A DNA stretch of 64,000 nucleotides from Paenibacillus sp. GSMTC-2017 (GTDB lineage: Bacteria > Bacillota > Bacilli > Paenibacillales > Paenibacillaceae), in the NCBI RefSeq assembly GCF_016019935.1, contig NZ_JAECMT010000003.1:664208-728207 (forward strand), written 5' to 3'. Each line of letters opens with the position of its first letter. The stretch's first letter is position 1. The notes under the pieces are model-generated. The model was not told the origin of the DNA and searched no databases. It saw nothing but the letters and a program-made list of their open reading frames with translations. Of this stretch, positions 7,959-16,173 are shown one piece after another. The position numbers and the translations under genes are program-made.

Positions 7959-9578
7959 ATGATTAGTACAAGTGGCATAACGCTTCGATTTGGGAAGCGC
8001 GCACTTTTTGAAGATGTAAATATTAAGTTTACACCAGGCAACTGCTACGGCTTGATTGGTGCAAACGGCGCAGGTAAGTCTACTTTTCTAAAAATATTGT
8101 CTGGAGAAGTTGAGCAATCGTCAGGTGATGTGCATATTACGCCAGGCGAGCGTCTTGCGGTACTAAGACAGAATCATTACGAATACGATGATTTCGTTGT
8201 TCTTGAGACAGTAATTATGGGTCATAAGAAACTATACGAAGTGATGAACGAAAAAAATGCGCTTTATGCAAAAGCTGATTTTACTGATGAAGACGGCATG
8301 CGTGCTGGTGAATTGGAAGCAGATTTTGCCGATATGAACGGCTGGGAAGCAGAGTCGGAAGCGGCTGAGATGTTGAACGGTCTTGGTATTACTCCTGACT
8401 TGCACGACAAGAAGATGGGAGAGCTAAGCGGTAACGAGAAAGTCCGTGTATTGCTCGCTCAAGCATTGTTTGGTGCGCCAAACATTTTGCTGCTGGATGA
8501 GCCTACCAACCATTTGGACATTGAATCCATTCGTTGGCTTGAAGATTTCCTTTCAAAATATGAAGGTACTGTTGTTGTTGTCAGCCATGACCGTCACTTC
8601 TTGAACACGGTATGTACACACATCGCAGATATTGACTTTGGTAAAATCCAAATGTACGTAGGTAACTACGACTTCTGGTATGAATCCAGCCAACTTGCAT
8701 TGTCGCTTATGCGTAATGAGAACAAGAAGAAAGAAGACAAGGTTAAGGAACTTCAAGCGTTTATCCAACGCTTTAGTGCCAATAAATCCAAGTCGAAACA
8801 AGCTACTTCCCGTAAAAAGTTGCTTGATAAAATTACGCTTGATGACATTCGTCCATCCAACCGTAAATATCCGTTTATTCTATTTAAAGGCGAGCGTGAA
8901 GCAGGCAAGTCTTTGCTACTAGTTGAAGGTTTGACGAAGTCTGTTGATGGCGTGAAACAATTCGACAACATGACGCTTGCGATTAACAAAGGCGACAAAA
9001 TCGCTTTCGTAGGGCCGAACAGCTTGCCGAAAACGACATTGTTCCAAGTGCTTGCTGGTGAAGTAGAACAAGAAGAGGGTACTTATTCATGGGGCGTAAC
9101 AACAACTCGTGCTTACTTCCCTAAAGATAACACTACCTACTTTGAAGGTGTTGACCTGAACTTGGTAGAATGGCTTCGTCAGTACTCCAAAGATCCAGAT
9201 GAGACGTTCCTACGTGGCTTCCTTGGCCGTATGTTGTTCTCTGGTGATGAGGCAATGAAAAAAGCTAGCGTGTTGTCTGGTGGCGAAAAAGTTCGCTGTA
9301 TGCTTTCCAAGATGATGCTTGAAGGCGCGAACGTGTTCATCCTAGATGAGCCAACGAACCATTTGGATCTAGAATCCATTACAGCATTGAACAATGGTTT
9401 GACTGATACAGACTGTACGATTCTATTTACTTCACATGACCATCAGTTTGTTCAAACAATCGCTAACCGCATCATCGAAATTACGCCTAACGGTGTAATC
9501 GACCGTATGATGACTTACGATGAGTACCTTGAAAGTGCTGAAGTAAAAGCACTTCGTGAGCGTTTGTACGCTGAATAA
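7959..9578 (+). CDS. ABC-F family ATPase, YbiT/YkpA type
   Basis: Soluble protein with two ABC ATPase domains and no membrane segment, the ABC-F class that acts at the ribosome. 539 residues and the overall sequence fit the YbiT (E. coli)/YkpA (Bacillus) branch. NBD1: Walker A GANGAGKS (34-41), signature LSGNEK, Walker B LLLDEPTNHLD, switch SHDRHF. NBD2: signature LSGGEK, Walker B FILDEPTNHLD, SHDHQF, but its Walker A reads GPNSLPKT (352-359), lacking the Gly before Lys. The 80-residue Lys-rich linker with SKSKQATSRKK is typical. Likely a translation factor rather than a transporter. Has its own promoter and terminator. Confidence 0.9.
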   Translation: MISTSGITLRFGKRALFEDVNIKFTPGNCYGLIGANGAGKSTFLKILSGEVEQSSGDVHITPGERLAVLRQNHYEYDDFVVLETVIMGHKKLYEVMNEKNALYAKADFTDEDGMRAGELEADFADMNGWEAESEAAEMLNGLGITPDLHDKKMGELSGNEKVRVLLAQALFGAPNILLLDEPTNHLDIESIRWLEDFLSKYEGTVVVVSHDRHFLNTVCTHIADIDFGKIQMYVGNYDFWYESSQLALSLMRNENKKKEDKVKELQAFIQRFSANKSKSKQATSRKKLLDKITLDDIRPSNRKYPFILFKGEREAGKSLLLVEGLTKSVDGVKQFDNMTLAINKGDKIAFVGPNSLPKTTLFQVLAGEVEQEEGTYSWGVTTTRAYFPKDNTTYFEGVDLNLVEWLRQYSKDPDETFLRGFLGRMLFSGDEAMKKASVLSGGEKVRCMLSKMMLEGANVFILDEPTNHLDLESITALNNGLTDTDCTILFTSHDHQFVQTIANRIIEITPNGVIDRMMTYDEYLESAEVKALRERLYAE

Positions 9579-9590
9579 TGCGAATATATG

Positions 9591-9632
9591 AGGTGTCCCA
9601 CAAGTCTTTGACTAATGGGGCACCTTCTTTTA
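9591..9632 (+). terminator. intrinsic terminator after the ABC-F gene
   Basis: AGGTGTCCC pairs with GGGGCACCT, followed by TCTTTTAT. Confidence 0.8.
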
Positions 9633-9953
9633 TATGTGTTACTTTTGATAAAAGAGTGATTAACTGTATTTTTACTCTTAGAATTTAGTTAATCAGCTCG
9701 ATTCGTTAGAATAAACGTATAAATGCGCTTAAAACCCGAAAAGATTAGCTTAACGAAGAAATTAAAAGTATTTTTACGTTTATATTGTGATTGCAACGAT
9801 TGACATTAGTATAGTTCATAAACTAAACTAAATATATCACAAAGTTGTTCCATACACTTTGTGTTCCTGTTTATAAGGGTGAAATGAAGGTCGAATTATT
9901 ACCTGGAATAACGAATTGATCTATTTTAAGTCGTGGAAGGGGATAACGGTATT
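9633..9953. other. intergenic stretch with promoter and palindrome
   Basis: An AT-rich gap between the ABC-F terminator and the next MBL gene. It carries the promoter and palindromic candidate operator described separately at 9800-9829; nothing else is supported. Confidence 0.5.
9800..9829 (+). promoter_or_regulatory. sigma-A promoter with embedded palindrome
   Basis: TTGACA (9800-9805), an 18-bp spacer and TAAACT (9824-9829). A perfect inverted repeat, TAGTT-CATA-AACTA (9812-9825), lies in the spacer and reaches the -10. This is where a repressor would block the promoter; a MarR-family gene lies one gene downstream. Confidence 0.5.
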
Positions 9954-10784
9954 ATGGTAAAAGCAACTGTAATATGTGAAAACACTGTTTTTAGCAATCT
10001 TGGAGCAATTGCGGAGCATGGCTGGGCGGTTCATCTAGAAACCGGACATGGCAACTTTTTGTTTGATACAGGTCAAGGAAAAGCACTCGTTAACAATATG
10101 AACGTCTTTAATAAGAAGTGGTCTGATATATCTGGTATTATGCTGAGCCATCATCATTGTGATCATACAGGTGGGCTTCTTTCAGCTCTTGAAGAAATAA
10201 ATCAAAGCCATGTGCCCGTATATGCGCACCCTCATTTGTTTAAGAAAGGGTATCTCGTTCGTAAAGATTATCGCTATATCGGAATTCCGCATTCAAAGGA
10301 AACACTTGAAGATGCTGGAGCTCATTTTGTATACAACCGTGATTTTGTTGAAATCGCTCCGAACATTTATTTGACTGGGGAAGTACCTAGAACAAGTGAC
10401 TATGAAATTGGCGATACGGATATTGTGGTTGAAACGAAAGATGGATATGCGATTGATCCAGTAGAAGACGACCAGTCTGTTATCATAAGAACTGAAAATG
10501 GTTTATTTATTATCCTCGGATGTTCACACGCAGGCATGATCAACATACTAAATTACGCAAAAGCGATGACTGGAGAAAGCCGCATTCATACTGTTATCGG
10601 TGGTACACATCTATGGACTGTAAGTGAAGAGCAGAAGTCAAAGACGATTGAAGCTTTAGTTGAAATGGATATAGAACGAATCGGCGTTTCCCATTGTACA
10701 GGATTCGAAGTTAGCTCAAGAATGGCACTTGCCTTAGGAAATCGATTTTTCCATTGTAATGTTGGGATGGTGGTGGAAGTTTAG
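9954..10784 (+). CDS. MBL-fold metallo-hydrolase (dihydropterin-related group)
   Basis: Metallo-beta-lactamase-fold protein of the group annotated as 7,8-dihydropterin-6-methyl-4-(beta-D-ribofuranosyl)-aminobenzene-5'-phosphate synthase-like. Seen: LFDTGQG strand, metal motif SHHHCDHTGG, ILGCSHAG and VIGGTHLW histidines, and a C-terminal GVSHCTG. Actual activity in bacteria is uncertain. The ATG at 9954 is preferred (AAGGGG 11 bases upstream) over a GTG at 9933; this gives 276 residues. The next gene, MarR, starts 84 bp after the stop and may share the transcript. Confidence 0.8.
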   Translation: MVKATVICENTVFSNLGAIAEHGWAVHLETGHGNFLFDTGQGKALVNNMNVFNKKWSDISGIMLSHHHCDHTGGLLSALEEINQSHVPVYAHPHLFKKGYLVRKDYRYIGIPHSKETLEDAGAHFVYNRDFVEIAPNIYLTGEVPRTSDYEIGDTDIVVETKDGYAIDPVEDDQSVIIRTENGLFIILGCSHAGMINILNYAKAMTGESRIHTVIGGTHLWTVSEEQKSKTIEALVEMDIERIGVSHCTGFEVSSRMALALGNRFFHCNVGMVVEV

Positions 10785-10868
10785 TCTGCTGCAAAGCTTG
10801 ACCTTGACATTATGAAGGGCATCCTCTAGTTTGATTATATAATCTATTACGAATCGAGCGTAGAGGAC

Positions 10869-11291
10869 ATGTCAAATTTGGAACACAATCATCTGATTGG
10901 TCAGTTAATTCATAAGCTTAGAAGAATGGAACGTGAGCCGCGAACATTCGGTGAGGCAGGGGAGCTTACCCCATCCGAGATGCACACGATCGAAGCGATT
11001 GGCTGTGGCGACGGTATTCTCATGAGTGAACTTGCGAAGAAATTGAGTATTACAAAAGGGGCAGCGACACAAATTGTGTCCCGCCTAGAAAGAGAACACT
11101 TTGTTCATCGTCAAGCTCACCCGTTAGATTTAAGGTCTGTTGTTGTTAGTCTTAAAGAACGTGGGGAAATTGCTTTCAAAGCTCATGAAGTGATGAGCAA
11201 AGCGTTGACGGACACATTGCGTGAGGAGCTTGGAGAAGAAGGCTACCGTAGCTTTGAAAGAGGCATTTCCAAGTTTATTGAATCTTTATAA
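10869..11291 (+). CDS. MarR family transcriptional regulator
   Basis: 140-residue winged-helix regulator. The recognition region ILMSELAKKLSITKGAAT followed by the wing (HRQAHPLDLRSVVVSL, with the family's D-x-R-S/x pattern) is clear. Such proteins bind short palindromes as dimers and usually repress their own operon. The upstream palindrome at 9812-9825 is a plausible target, which would put the MBL gene and this gene under autorepression (inference). No conserved redox cysteine is evident, so an oxidant-sensing OhrR type is unlikely. Confidence 0.88.
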   Translation: MSNLEHNHLIGQLIHKLRRMEREPRTFGEAGELTPSEMHTIEAIGCGDGILMSELAKKLSITKGAATQIVSRLEREHFVHRQAHPLDLRSVVVSLKERGEIAFKAHEVMSKALTDTLREELGEEGYRSFERGISKFIESL

Positions 11292-11305
11292 TAATGACTA
11301 GTTAC

Positions 11306-11333
11306 AACCCGCGTATATCGCGGGTTATTTTTT
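11306..11333 (+). terminator. intrinsic terminator after the MarR gene
   Basis: A perfect 8-bp stem AACCCGCG/CGCGGGTT is followed by ATTTTTT. Confidence 0.9.
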
Positions 11334-11564
11334 GTGAGAATAACTAATTGGATAACGTAAATAACTAAATGTAGAATCTAACCTGTCACGAGTGCGGTCT
11401 GCTTGCTCTACAATGCATGAATAAAGTCTGTCCTCCGTCCTACTCTTTTGCCCTAGTGCATAAAAGTACGTATTAGGTCAACACTGTTTCTCTAGACCCA
11501 CACAGGTTCAATCGGGTATGATACCGATAGACATTTTCTAGTGATTGGCAGGAGGGTAATTAAA

Positions 11565-12482
11565 CTGACACAGTATGATGAAATTAAACAGGGCGAAAAG
11601 GGTGCCTGGGTCAGCATTGCTGCCTATCTTGCATTATCTGCACTTAAGCTTGGAATAGGTTATTGGTTCGTATCAGGAGCACTTGTAGCAGATGGTTACA
11701 ACAATTTGACGGATATTGTTGCTTCAGTCGCCGTATTGATTGGCCTTCGCATATCTCAGAAGCCCCCGGATAAGGATCATCCATACGGACATTTCCGCGC
11801 GGAGACGATTGCAGCACTTGTTGCCTCATTTATTATGGCGAGTGTTGGTATTCAAGTATTGATAAGTGCTGTGAAGTCTTTGTTTAAGGACGAGTTTGTA
11901 TCGCCAAATCCAATTACAGCTGGAATAGCACTATTTTGCGCGGCATGTATGTATGGCGTCTATTTGTACAATAGTAAGCTTGCTCGCAAAATAAACAATC
12001 AAGCGCTGCTAGCAGCTTCCAAAGATAACTTATCTGATGCTTTTGTCAGTATTGGAGCAGCGGTAGGTATTATAGGTGCGCAGTTTGGGATGCCTTGGCT
12101 CGACCCAGTTGCAGCGTTACTCGTTGGTATTATTATTTGTAAAACGGCATGGGGCATTTTTTATAGCTCTACACATGCTTTGACAGATGGCTTCGACGAG
12201 AAGGAATTGACAGCGCTTAGAGCTACAATTGCAAAAACTAAAGGTGTAGATACAATTAAAGATATTAAAGCTCGTATACATGGCAGCAATGTCTTGGTTG
12301 ATGTTATCGTACAAGTCGATCCGGAGCTTTCACTTATTGAAAGTCATCGCATTTGTGATGATATCGAACGACGAATGGGTCGTAAACATAACATATTAAG
12401 CGTGCATGTCCATGTTGAACCGCTTGAATATGGTGGGGGTACCGTCCGAATATCCGATAATAGCTCGCAAAAAGGGCAATGA
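11565..12482 (+). CDS. CDF family cation exporter, probably manganese (MneS/MneP-like)
   Basis: Cation diffusion facilitator, 305 residues, six membrane helices plus a cytoplasmic C-terminal dimer domain. The transport-site residues read Asn-x3-Asp in helix 2 (NNLTD) and Asp-x3-Asp in helix 5 (DNLSD), the N-D/D-D pattern of manganese-exporting CDFs such as streptococcal MntE, rather than the His-containing zinc site. HPYGHFRAE in the loop is also typical. Start: a GTG at 11541 is in frame, but GGAGGG (11551-11556) lies inside that extension, 8 bases before a CTG at 11565 where homologous proteins begin (TQYDEIKQGEKGAW), so CTG is the likely initiator. Confidence 0.85.
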   Translation: MTQYDEIKQGEKGAWVSIAAYLALSALKLGIGYWFVSGALVADGYNNLTDIVASVAVLIGLRISQKPPDKDHPYGHFRAETIAALVASFIMASVGIQVLISAVKSLFKDEFVSPNPITAGIALFCAACMYGVYLYNSKLARKINNQALLAASKDNLSDAFVSIGAAVGIIGAQFGMPWLDPVAALLVGIIICKTAWGIFYSSTHALTDGFDEKELTALRATIAKTKGVDTIKDIKARIHGSNVLVDVIVQVDPELSLIESHRICDDIERRMGRKHNILSVHVHVEPLEYGGGTVRISDNSSQKGQ

Positions 12483-12570
12483 GAACTGATGGTAAATAAG
12501 GGGAACTGAGACTCGATGCTCATAAAATAAGTCTTTAGTCCTATATTCTTTATGAGAAGCTCTTAATCTG

Positions 12571-12588
12571 TATGAGTAAATACTCATA
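12571..12588. repeat. inverted repeat TATGAGTA-AA-TACTCATA
   Basis: Eight-bp perfect arms with a 2-bp centre, in the 3' untranslated region of the CDF gene upstream of its terminator. It could be an operator or a small RNA hairpin. Confidence 0.5.
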
Positions 12589-12643
12589 ATTAGCTGCTCC
12601 AATAAGGTACTAGGTTTAGAGAGTAATGACGATAAAAGGTGAG

Positions 12644-12675
12644 AAGGCATTCCCGTAATGGGAATGCCTTTTATT
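12644..12675 (+). terminator. intrinsic terminator
   Basis: A perfect 11-bp stem AAGGCATTCCC/GGGAATGCCTT with a GTAAT loop, followed by TTATTAAT. It ends the CDF transcript or attenuates a transcript into the next gene. Confidence 0.85.
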
Positions 12676-12827
12676 AATATTCTCTTAGAAAATTGTGTAA
12701 TACGATACTCCCAGTTTTGATAACCTCCAATTAGGGACATAGGTCGATGCTTGTACTAGTACGCCCGGCTTACAATGGTTTCAGCGCCGATAACGGCACA
12801 GCAACCACTACAAGGGAGGCGTATTCG

Positions 12828-13709
12828 ATGAAATACACCATGAAGAACAAAATCGCAACCGCGACGATTACAGCAGCTTTGTTGTTCGGTTCCGTAACAA
12901 TTATACCTGCACCATCTGTACACGCTGCACAATCTGCAGAAGTAACTTGGGGCGTTAATATGAGGACATCACCTTCTTCTACAGCATCTGTTATTCGTAT
13001 GCTAAAGAAGGGTGAGCAAATATCTATTATAGATAAGGCAAATGGCACTTGGTACAAAGTAAGTGATGCTAAAGGCAAGACTGGATATATTTCTTCCTCA
13101 TCGAAATATACGAAGCTTGGTGCAGACGATCAATCTAATGGGTCTGGTTCTGCCGGTAATGGTTCAACTGCTGGTTCCGGTAATACTGGTAACAACTCAG
13201 GATCATCTAATTCGGGTTCAGGTGGAAGCTCTAACGGATCTACTGTTGAACGTCCGTCAACTTCAACAAATAGTTCTGTAGAAAAAGTGATATCTGCAGG
13301 AATGAAATATTTGGGCACACCATATGAATTCGGATCAAATAGAAGTACAACAACAACGTTTGATTGCTCAGATTTTACGAAACAAGTATTTAAGGAAGGT
13401 CTTGGTATAACGCTACCTTCGGATTCCCGCCAACAAGGCGATTATGTGAAAAACAAGGGCAACGCTGTAACATCAATAAGTAAACTTAAGCGTGGAGATC
13501 TTATGTTCTTTATGTCTTACAAAGGAACAGGTGCATCATCATATAGTGGCGTTAACAAGTCGTCACAACGAATTACACATGTCGGCATTTACCTTGGCAA
13601 CGGCCAGGTTCTACACACGTACTCCAAGGAGAGCGGCGGTGTTAGAACGAACAGCATTACTGGTACGCACTGGGAGCATCGCTTCTTATATGGAGGAAGT
13701 GCACAGTAG
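12828..13709 (+). CDS. secreted SH3b-NlpC/P60 cell-wall hydrolase
   Basis: 293-residue exported peptidoglycan hydrolase, probably a D,L-endopeptidase. Order: signal peptide (cleavage near VHAAQ), bacterial SH3 domain (about 35-85, GVNMRTSPSS to GYISSSS), a low-complexity Ser/Gly/Asn linker (about 90-145), and an NlpC/P60 domain with the catalytic Cys in FDCSDFT, His in THVGIYLG and a further His near the C-terminus (GTHWEHR). The start is the ATG at 12828, with GGGAGG 8 bases upstream; an in-frame ATG at 12747 has no ribosome binding site and would bury the signal peptide. Confidence 0.9.
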   Translation: MKYTMKNKIATATITAALLFGSVTIIPAPSVHAAQSAEVTWGVNMRTSPSSTASVIRMLKKGEQISIIDKANGTWYKVSDAKGKTGYISSSSKYTKLGADDQSNGSGSAGNGSTAGSGNTGNNSGSSNSGSGGSSNGSTVERPSTSTNSSVEKVISAGMKYLGTPYEFGSNRSTTTTFDCSDFTKQVFKEGLGITLPSDSRQQGDYVKNKGNAVTSISKLKRGDLMFFMSYKGTGASSYSGVNKSSQRITHVGIYLGNGQVLHTYSKESGGVRTNSITGTHWEHRFLYGGSAQ

Positions 13710-13755
13710 AGTTGTACAAGCATTACTATGGAGTGATCTATCACCTCATACGAAA

Positions 13756-13807
13756 AAAAGACCGCCTGGCAGATTGCTCAATCGAGCAACGCGCCTTGCG
13801 GTCTTTT
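13756..13807. terminator. bidirectional terminator
   Basis: Outer stem AAAAGACCGC/GCGGTCTTTT encloses an inner hairpin TTGCTC/GAGCAA. It lies between the convergent NlpC/P60 and VTT-domain genes. Confidence 0.85.
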
Positions 13808-13811
13808 ACTT

Positions 13812-14447
13812 TTATGCGTCTTTTTGAATGTTGACGTTATCTGCTGGTGGAGTATAAGATTCCTCAGTTGTTTGCTCTAATTTAGCTTTCTTCTTACGGA
13901 TTCTGCTTCTAATGAAGAGGAAAAGGCTAATTAAAGGAACTCCGCCGAGGAAAATGTACAAGGAAACATCTTTAACCATTGATTCAGCTGCCCGACCATA
14001 AGAGTAGAAGAGGAAACCAACTACATAAAACTTAACTGCACGACCTATAGCAGCGTACGCCATTAGGCGCCACAGCGGGAAGTTTAAACAGCCGGAGAGA
14101 ATAGTGAAAACTTTAAATGGGATTGGCGTAAACGATCCAATTAGAATAGCGGCTTCGCCGTTTTTCTGAAAACGGGCTGTAGCAGCGTCGATCCACTCTT
14201 TTTTTAAAAAACGGTATAATACGGACTTTCCCATTACTTTTCCTAAAAAATAACCTACTGGAGTACCTAATAAACAAGCGATATATCCAACAGTAGCGAG
14301 CCATAGTGCAGATGATGGATCCAATAAGCTTAACGAAACCTGCAAGAAAAAGGCAGGGATTGGGAAGATGACTGCATCTAGAAATGAATGCGCGAACAAT
14401 CCCCAGGGGCCGTAGTCATTCAGAAAGTCTATGATAGCTTGAAACAT
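13812..14447 (-). CDS. VTT/DedA-like membrane protein (YqaA type)
   Basis: 211-residue integral membrane protein of the SNARE-associated/VTT family. Two re-entrant proline motifs, FPIPAFF near the N-terminus and FTPIPFKVFTILSG in the middle, mark the family; the second lacks the Arg seen in classical DedA proteins, which points to the YqaA branch. Family members are linked to lipid scrambling or polyprenyl-phosphate recycling; no specific role is visible here. The C-terminal 30 residues are charged and cytoplasmic. The ATG at 14447 has AAGGAG 8 bases upstream; upstream in-frame codons lack one. Confidence 0.82.
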   Translation of the reverse strand: MFQAIIDFLNDYGPWGLFAHSFLDAVIFPIPAFFLQVSLSLLDPSSALWLATVGYIACLLGTPVGYFLGKVMGKSVLYRFLKKEWIDAATARFQKNGEAAILIGSFTPIPFKVFTILSGCLNFPLWRLMAYAAIGRAVKFYVVGFLFYSYGRAAESMVKDVSLYIFLGGVPLISLFLFIRSRIRKKKAKLEQTTEESYTPPADNVNIQKDA

Positions 14448-14792
14448 TAAGTAGGCTCCTTTTCGTTCAACTTTCCAGCTAAGTATAGCACACAGTTGAG
14501 TGTTAGTCGCCTTGATAACTGCACATTGGTCACAATTGCTAAATGTCGTCTTCAAGAGCGGGAGATTCGTGAAAGAATAAATTCCACTATAATGGCTACG
14601 TCTCAGAAAGCGTCAGGTTTCAATGAATTTAATGGAATAGCTTGATTTGCGCAACAAAATGGGCGATTGTCCTCAATTTTCTCAAAATTGCGCCATATTA
14701 CTCTTTTGAAGTCGATGTACAGGAGGCGTATAGTTGAACTATGTGATAGTGCATCGGACATATGGAAGTTTACTCGAAGGGAGTAGTATCTC
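14448..14792. other. 345-bp divergent intergenic stretch
   Basis: Between the VTT gene (minus) and the MFS gene (plus). Contains a 7-bp inverted repeat CAATTTT-CTC-AAAATTG (14674-14690), then a strong AGGAGG (14721-14726) that serves a TTG-initiated short frame overlapping the MFS start (see findings). Confidence 0.5.
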
Positions 14793-15995
14793 ATGCCATC
14801 TTGGAAACGTACAATGTGGATTCTATGGTTTGGTGTGTTGTTCTGCAGTTCAAGCTATACGATGTCAGTACCGTTTCTACCTCTGTTTCTCTTTGATTTG
14901 GGAGTGGACAAAAGTTCGGTAAATTTATGGGCAGGTATCGTTCATTCATCGGCTTTTTTGATGGGGGCAATTATGGCTCCGCTATGGGGAATGATGGCGG
15001 ACAAGTTCGGTAAGAGGAAGATGGTTATTCGAGCGGGGCTTAGTCTGACTATTATTTACGCGCTAATTGCTTTTGTTCAAACACCGTGGCAACTCGTAGG
15101 TGTGCGAATGATGCATGGGTTTGTTGGAGGATTTGTACCAGCTTCGATGTCAATTGTTGCTTCGATAGCGCCAAAGGAAAAGTTAGGCTGGAGTCTTGGC
15201 ATGATGCAAGCTGGAGCGATGACTGGAGGTATTCTTGGTCCATTGTTTGGCGGCTTGTTAGCTGAAGCATTCGGCATGCGAAAGTCATTTATAGCTGCTG
15301 CTATTATTATTTTAGTTGCTACTGTTGCTGTTATTTGGTGGGTGAAGGAAGGGAAGGCGGGGACGAGTCAGGAGAGTAAGGGAGAAAAAGTAGCTCCGAT
15401 TACATACCGAATGGCATTCCAAAATCGAGCACTCATCCATATGCTTCTTATTCTTGTATTATTTCAGCTCTCTTTCAATATGATACAGCCGCTATTATCA
15501 CTTCATATTGCTGATTTACAAGGAGGAGAGAAAGGTGCCGCTTTGTCGGCAGGAATTGTTCTTTCACTCATTGGGATAGCAGGAATAATAGCCTCACCTA
15601 TATGGGGACGACTCGGTGCCCAAAATGGTTATTATCGTATACTCGTATTATGTTTATTGAGTGCTGGTACAATCGTATGCGTTCAATTCTTTGTTGAGTC
15701 GCTTTGGTTGTTCGCTGTTGTGCAGTTTATATTTGGTTTGTTTATGGCCGGTATAAGTCCAAGCGTAAATACATTAATGGTTGAAAGTACGGATGAGCGT
15801 TTCCGAGGACGGTCATTTGGGCTTACAGCAAGCGCCAACCAACTAGGTTCGATGTTAGGCCCTCTAATTGGTGGACTATTAGGCTTGTTTCTCGGTATCC
15901 ATTGGATATTTGTGGCGACAGGCGTAATTATGGCTACTACAGGCGTTGTAATAATGCTCAAGCGGCGTAAAGAAAAAGGGTCGGTTAGTTATTAG
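14793..15995 (+). CDS. MFS drug:H+ antiporter-type exporter (MdtG-like)
   Basis: 400-residue major facilitator with 12 predicted membrane helices. The loop-2/3 motif A appears as GMMADKFGKRKM, and helix 5 carries the exporter motif C-like GGILGPLFGGLL, both typical of the DHA1 drug:H+ antiporter branch including MdtG. The substrate cannot be assigned. The ATG at 14793 has GGGAG 10 bases upstream. A palindrome and a leader-like short ORF upstream hint at regulation. Followed by a strong terminator. Confidence 0.87.
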   Translation: MPSWKRTMWILWFGVLFCSSSYTMSVPFLPLFLFDLGVDKSSVNLWAGIVHSSAFLMGAIMAPLWGMMADKFGKRKMVIRAGLSLTIIYALIAFVQTPWQLVGVRMMHGFVGGFVPASMSIVASIAPKEKLGWSLGMMQAGAMTGGILGPLFGGLLAEAFGMRKSFIAAAIIILVATVAVIWWVKEGKAGTSQESKGEKVAPITYRMAFQNRALIHMLLILVLFQLSFNMIQPLLSLHIADLQGGEKGAALSAGIVLSLIGIAGIIASPIWGRLGAQNGYYRILVLCLLSAGTIVCVQFFVESLWLFAVVQFIFGLFMAGISPSVNTLMVESTDERFRGRSFGLTASANQLGSMLGPLIGGLLGLFLGIHWIFVATGVIMATTGVVIMLKRRKEKGSVSY

Positions 15996-16062
15996 AGGGG
16001 GTTAATCGGGTTAGTAGCCGAAAGGCGAGCCCTTCTGAGGTCTGCATGTTATAACTTAGCCC

Positions 16063-16101
16063 AAAAGCCCCTCAAACCAAATAATGTTTGAGGGGCTTTT
16101 T
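16063..16101. terminator. bidirectional terminator between convergent genes
   Basis: A perfect 15-bp stem (AAAAGCCCCTCAAAC arms) with an 8-base loop, and T or A runs on either side. It lies between the MFS and malic-enzyme genes. Confidence 0.92.
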
Positions 16102-16173
16102 CGGCAAATAAAACGTTCACCAGTAACTATTTTTAATCACTGCTCAGCATTTGCTAGTGTAATACAAATGTTT

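Larger units (their letters stand above)
12483..12827. other. 345-bp intergenic stretch: palindrome, terminator, leader
   Basis: Holds a near-perfect palindrome at 12571-12588, the terminator at 12644-12675, and about 150 bp of untranslated leader before the SH3-NlpC/P60 gene. A c-di-AMP riboswitch, common before such hydrolases, was looked for and not recognised. Confidence 0.5.

Noticed and set aside
11334-11564. yybP-ykoY manganese riboswitch or MntR site before the CDF gene
   Set aside because: Expected for a manganese exporter, but neither the riboswitch core nor an MntR-type palindrome is seen.
12676-12827. c-di-AMP (ydaO) riboswitch before the NlpC/P60 gene
   Set aside because: Commonly found before such hydrolases, but the conserved ydaO core sequences are not visible here.
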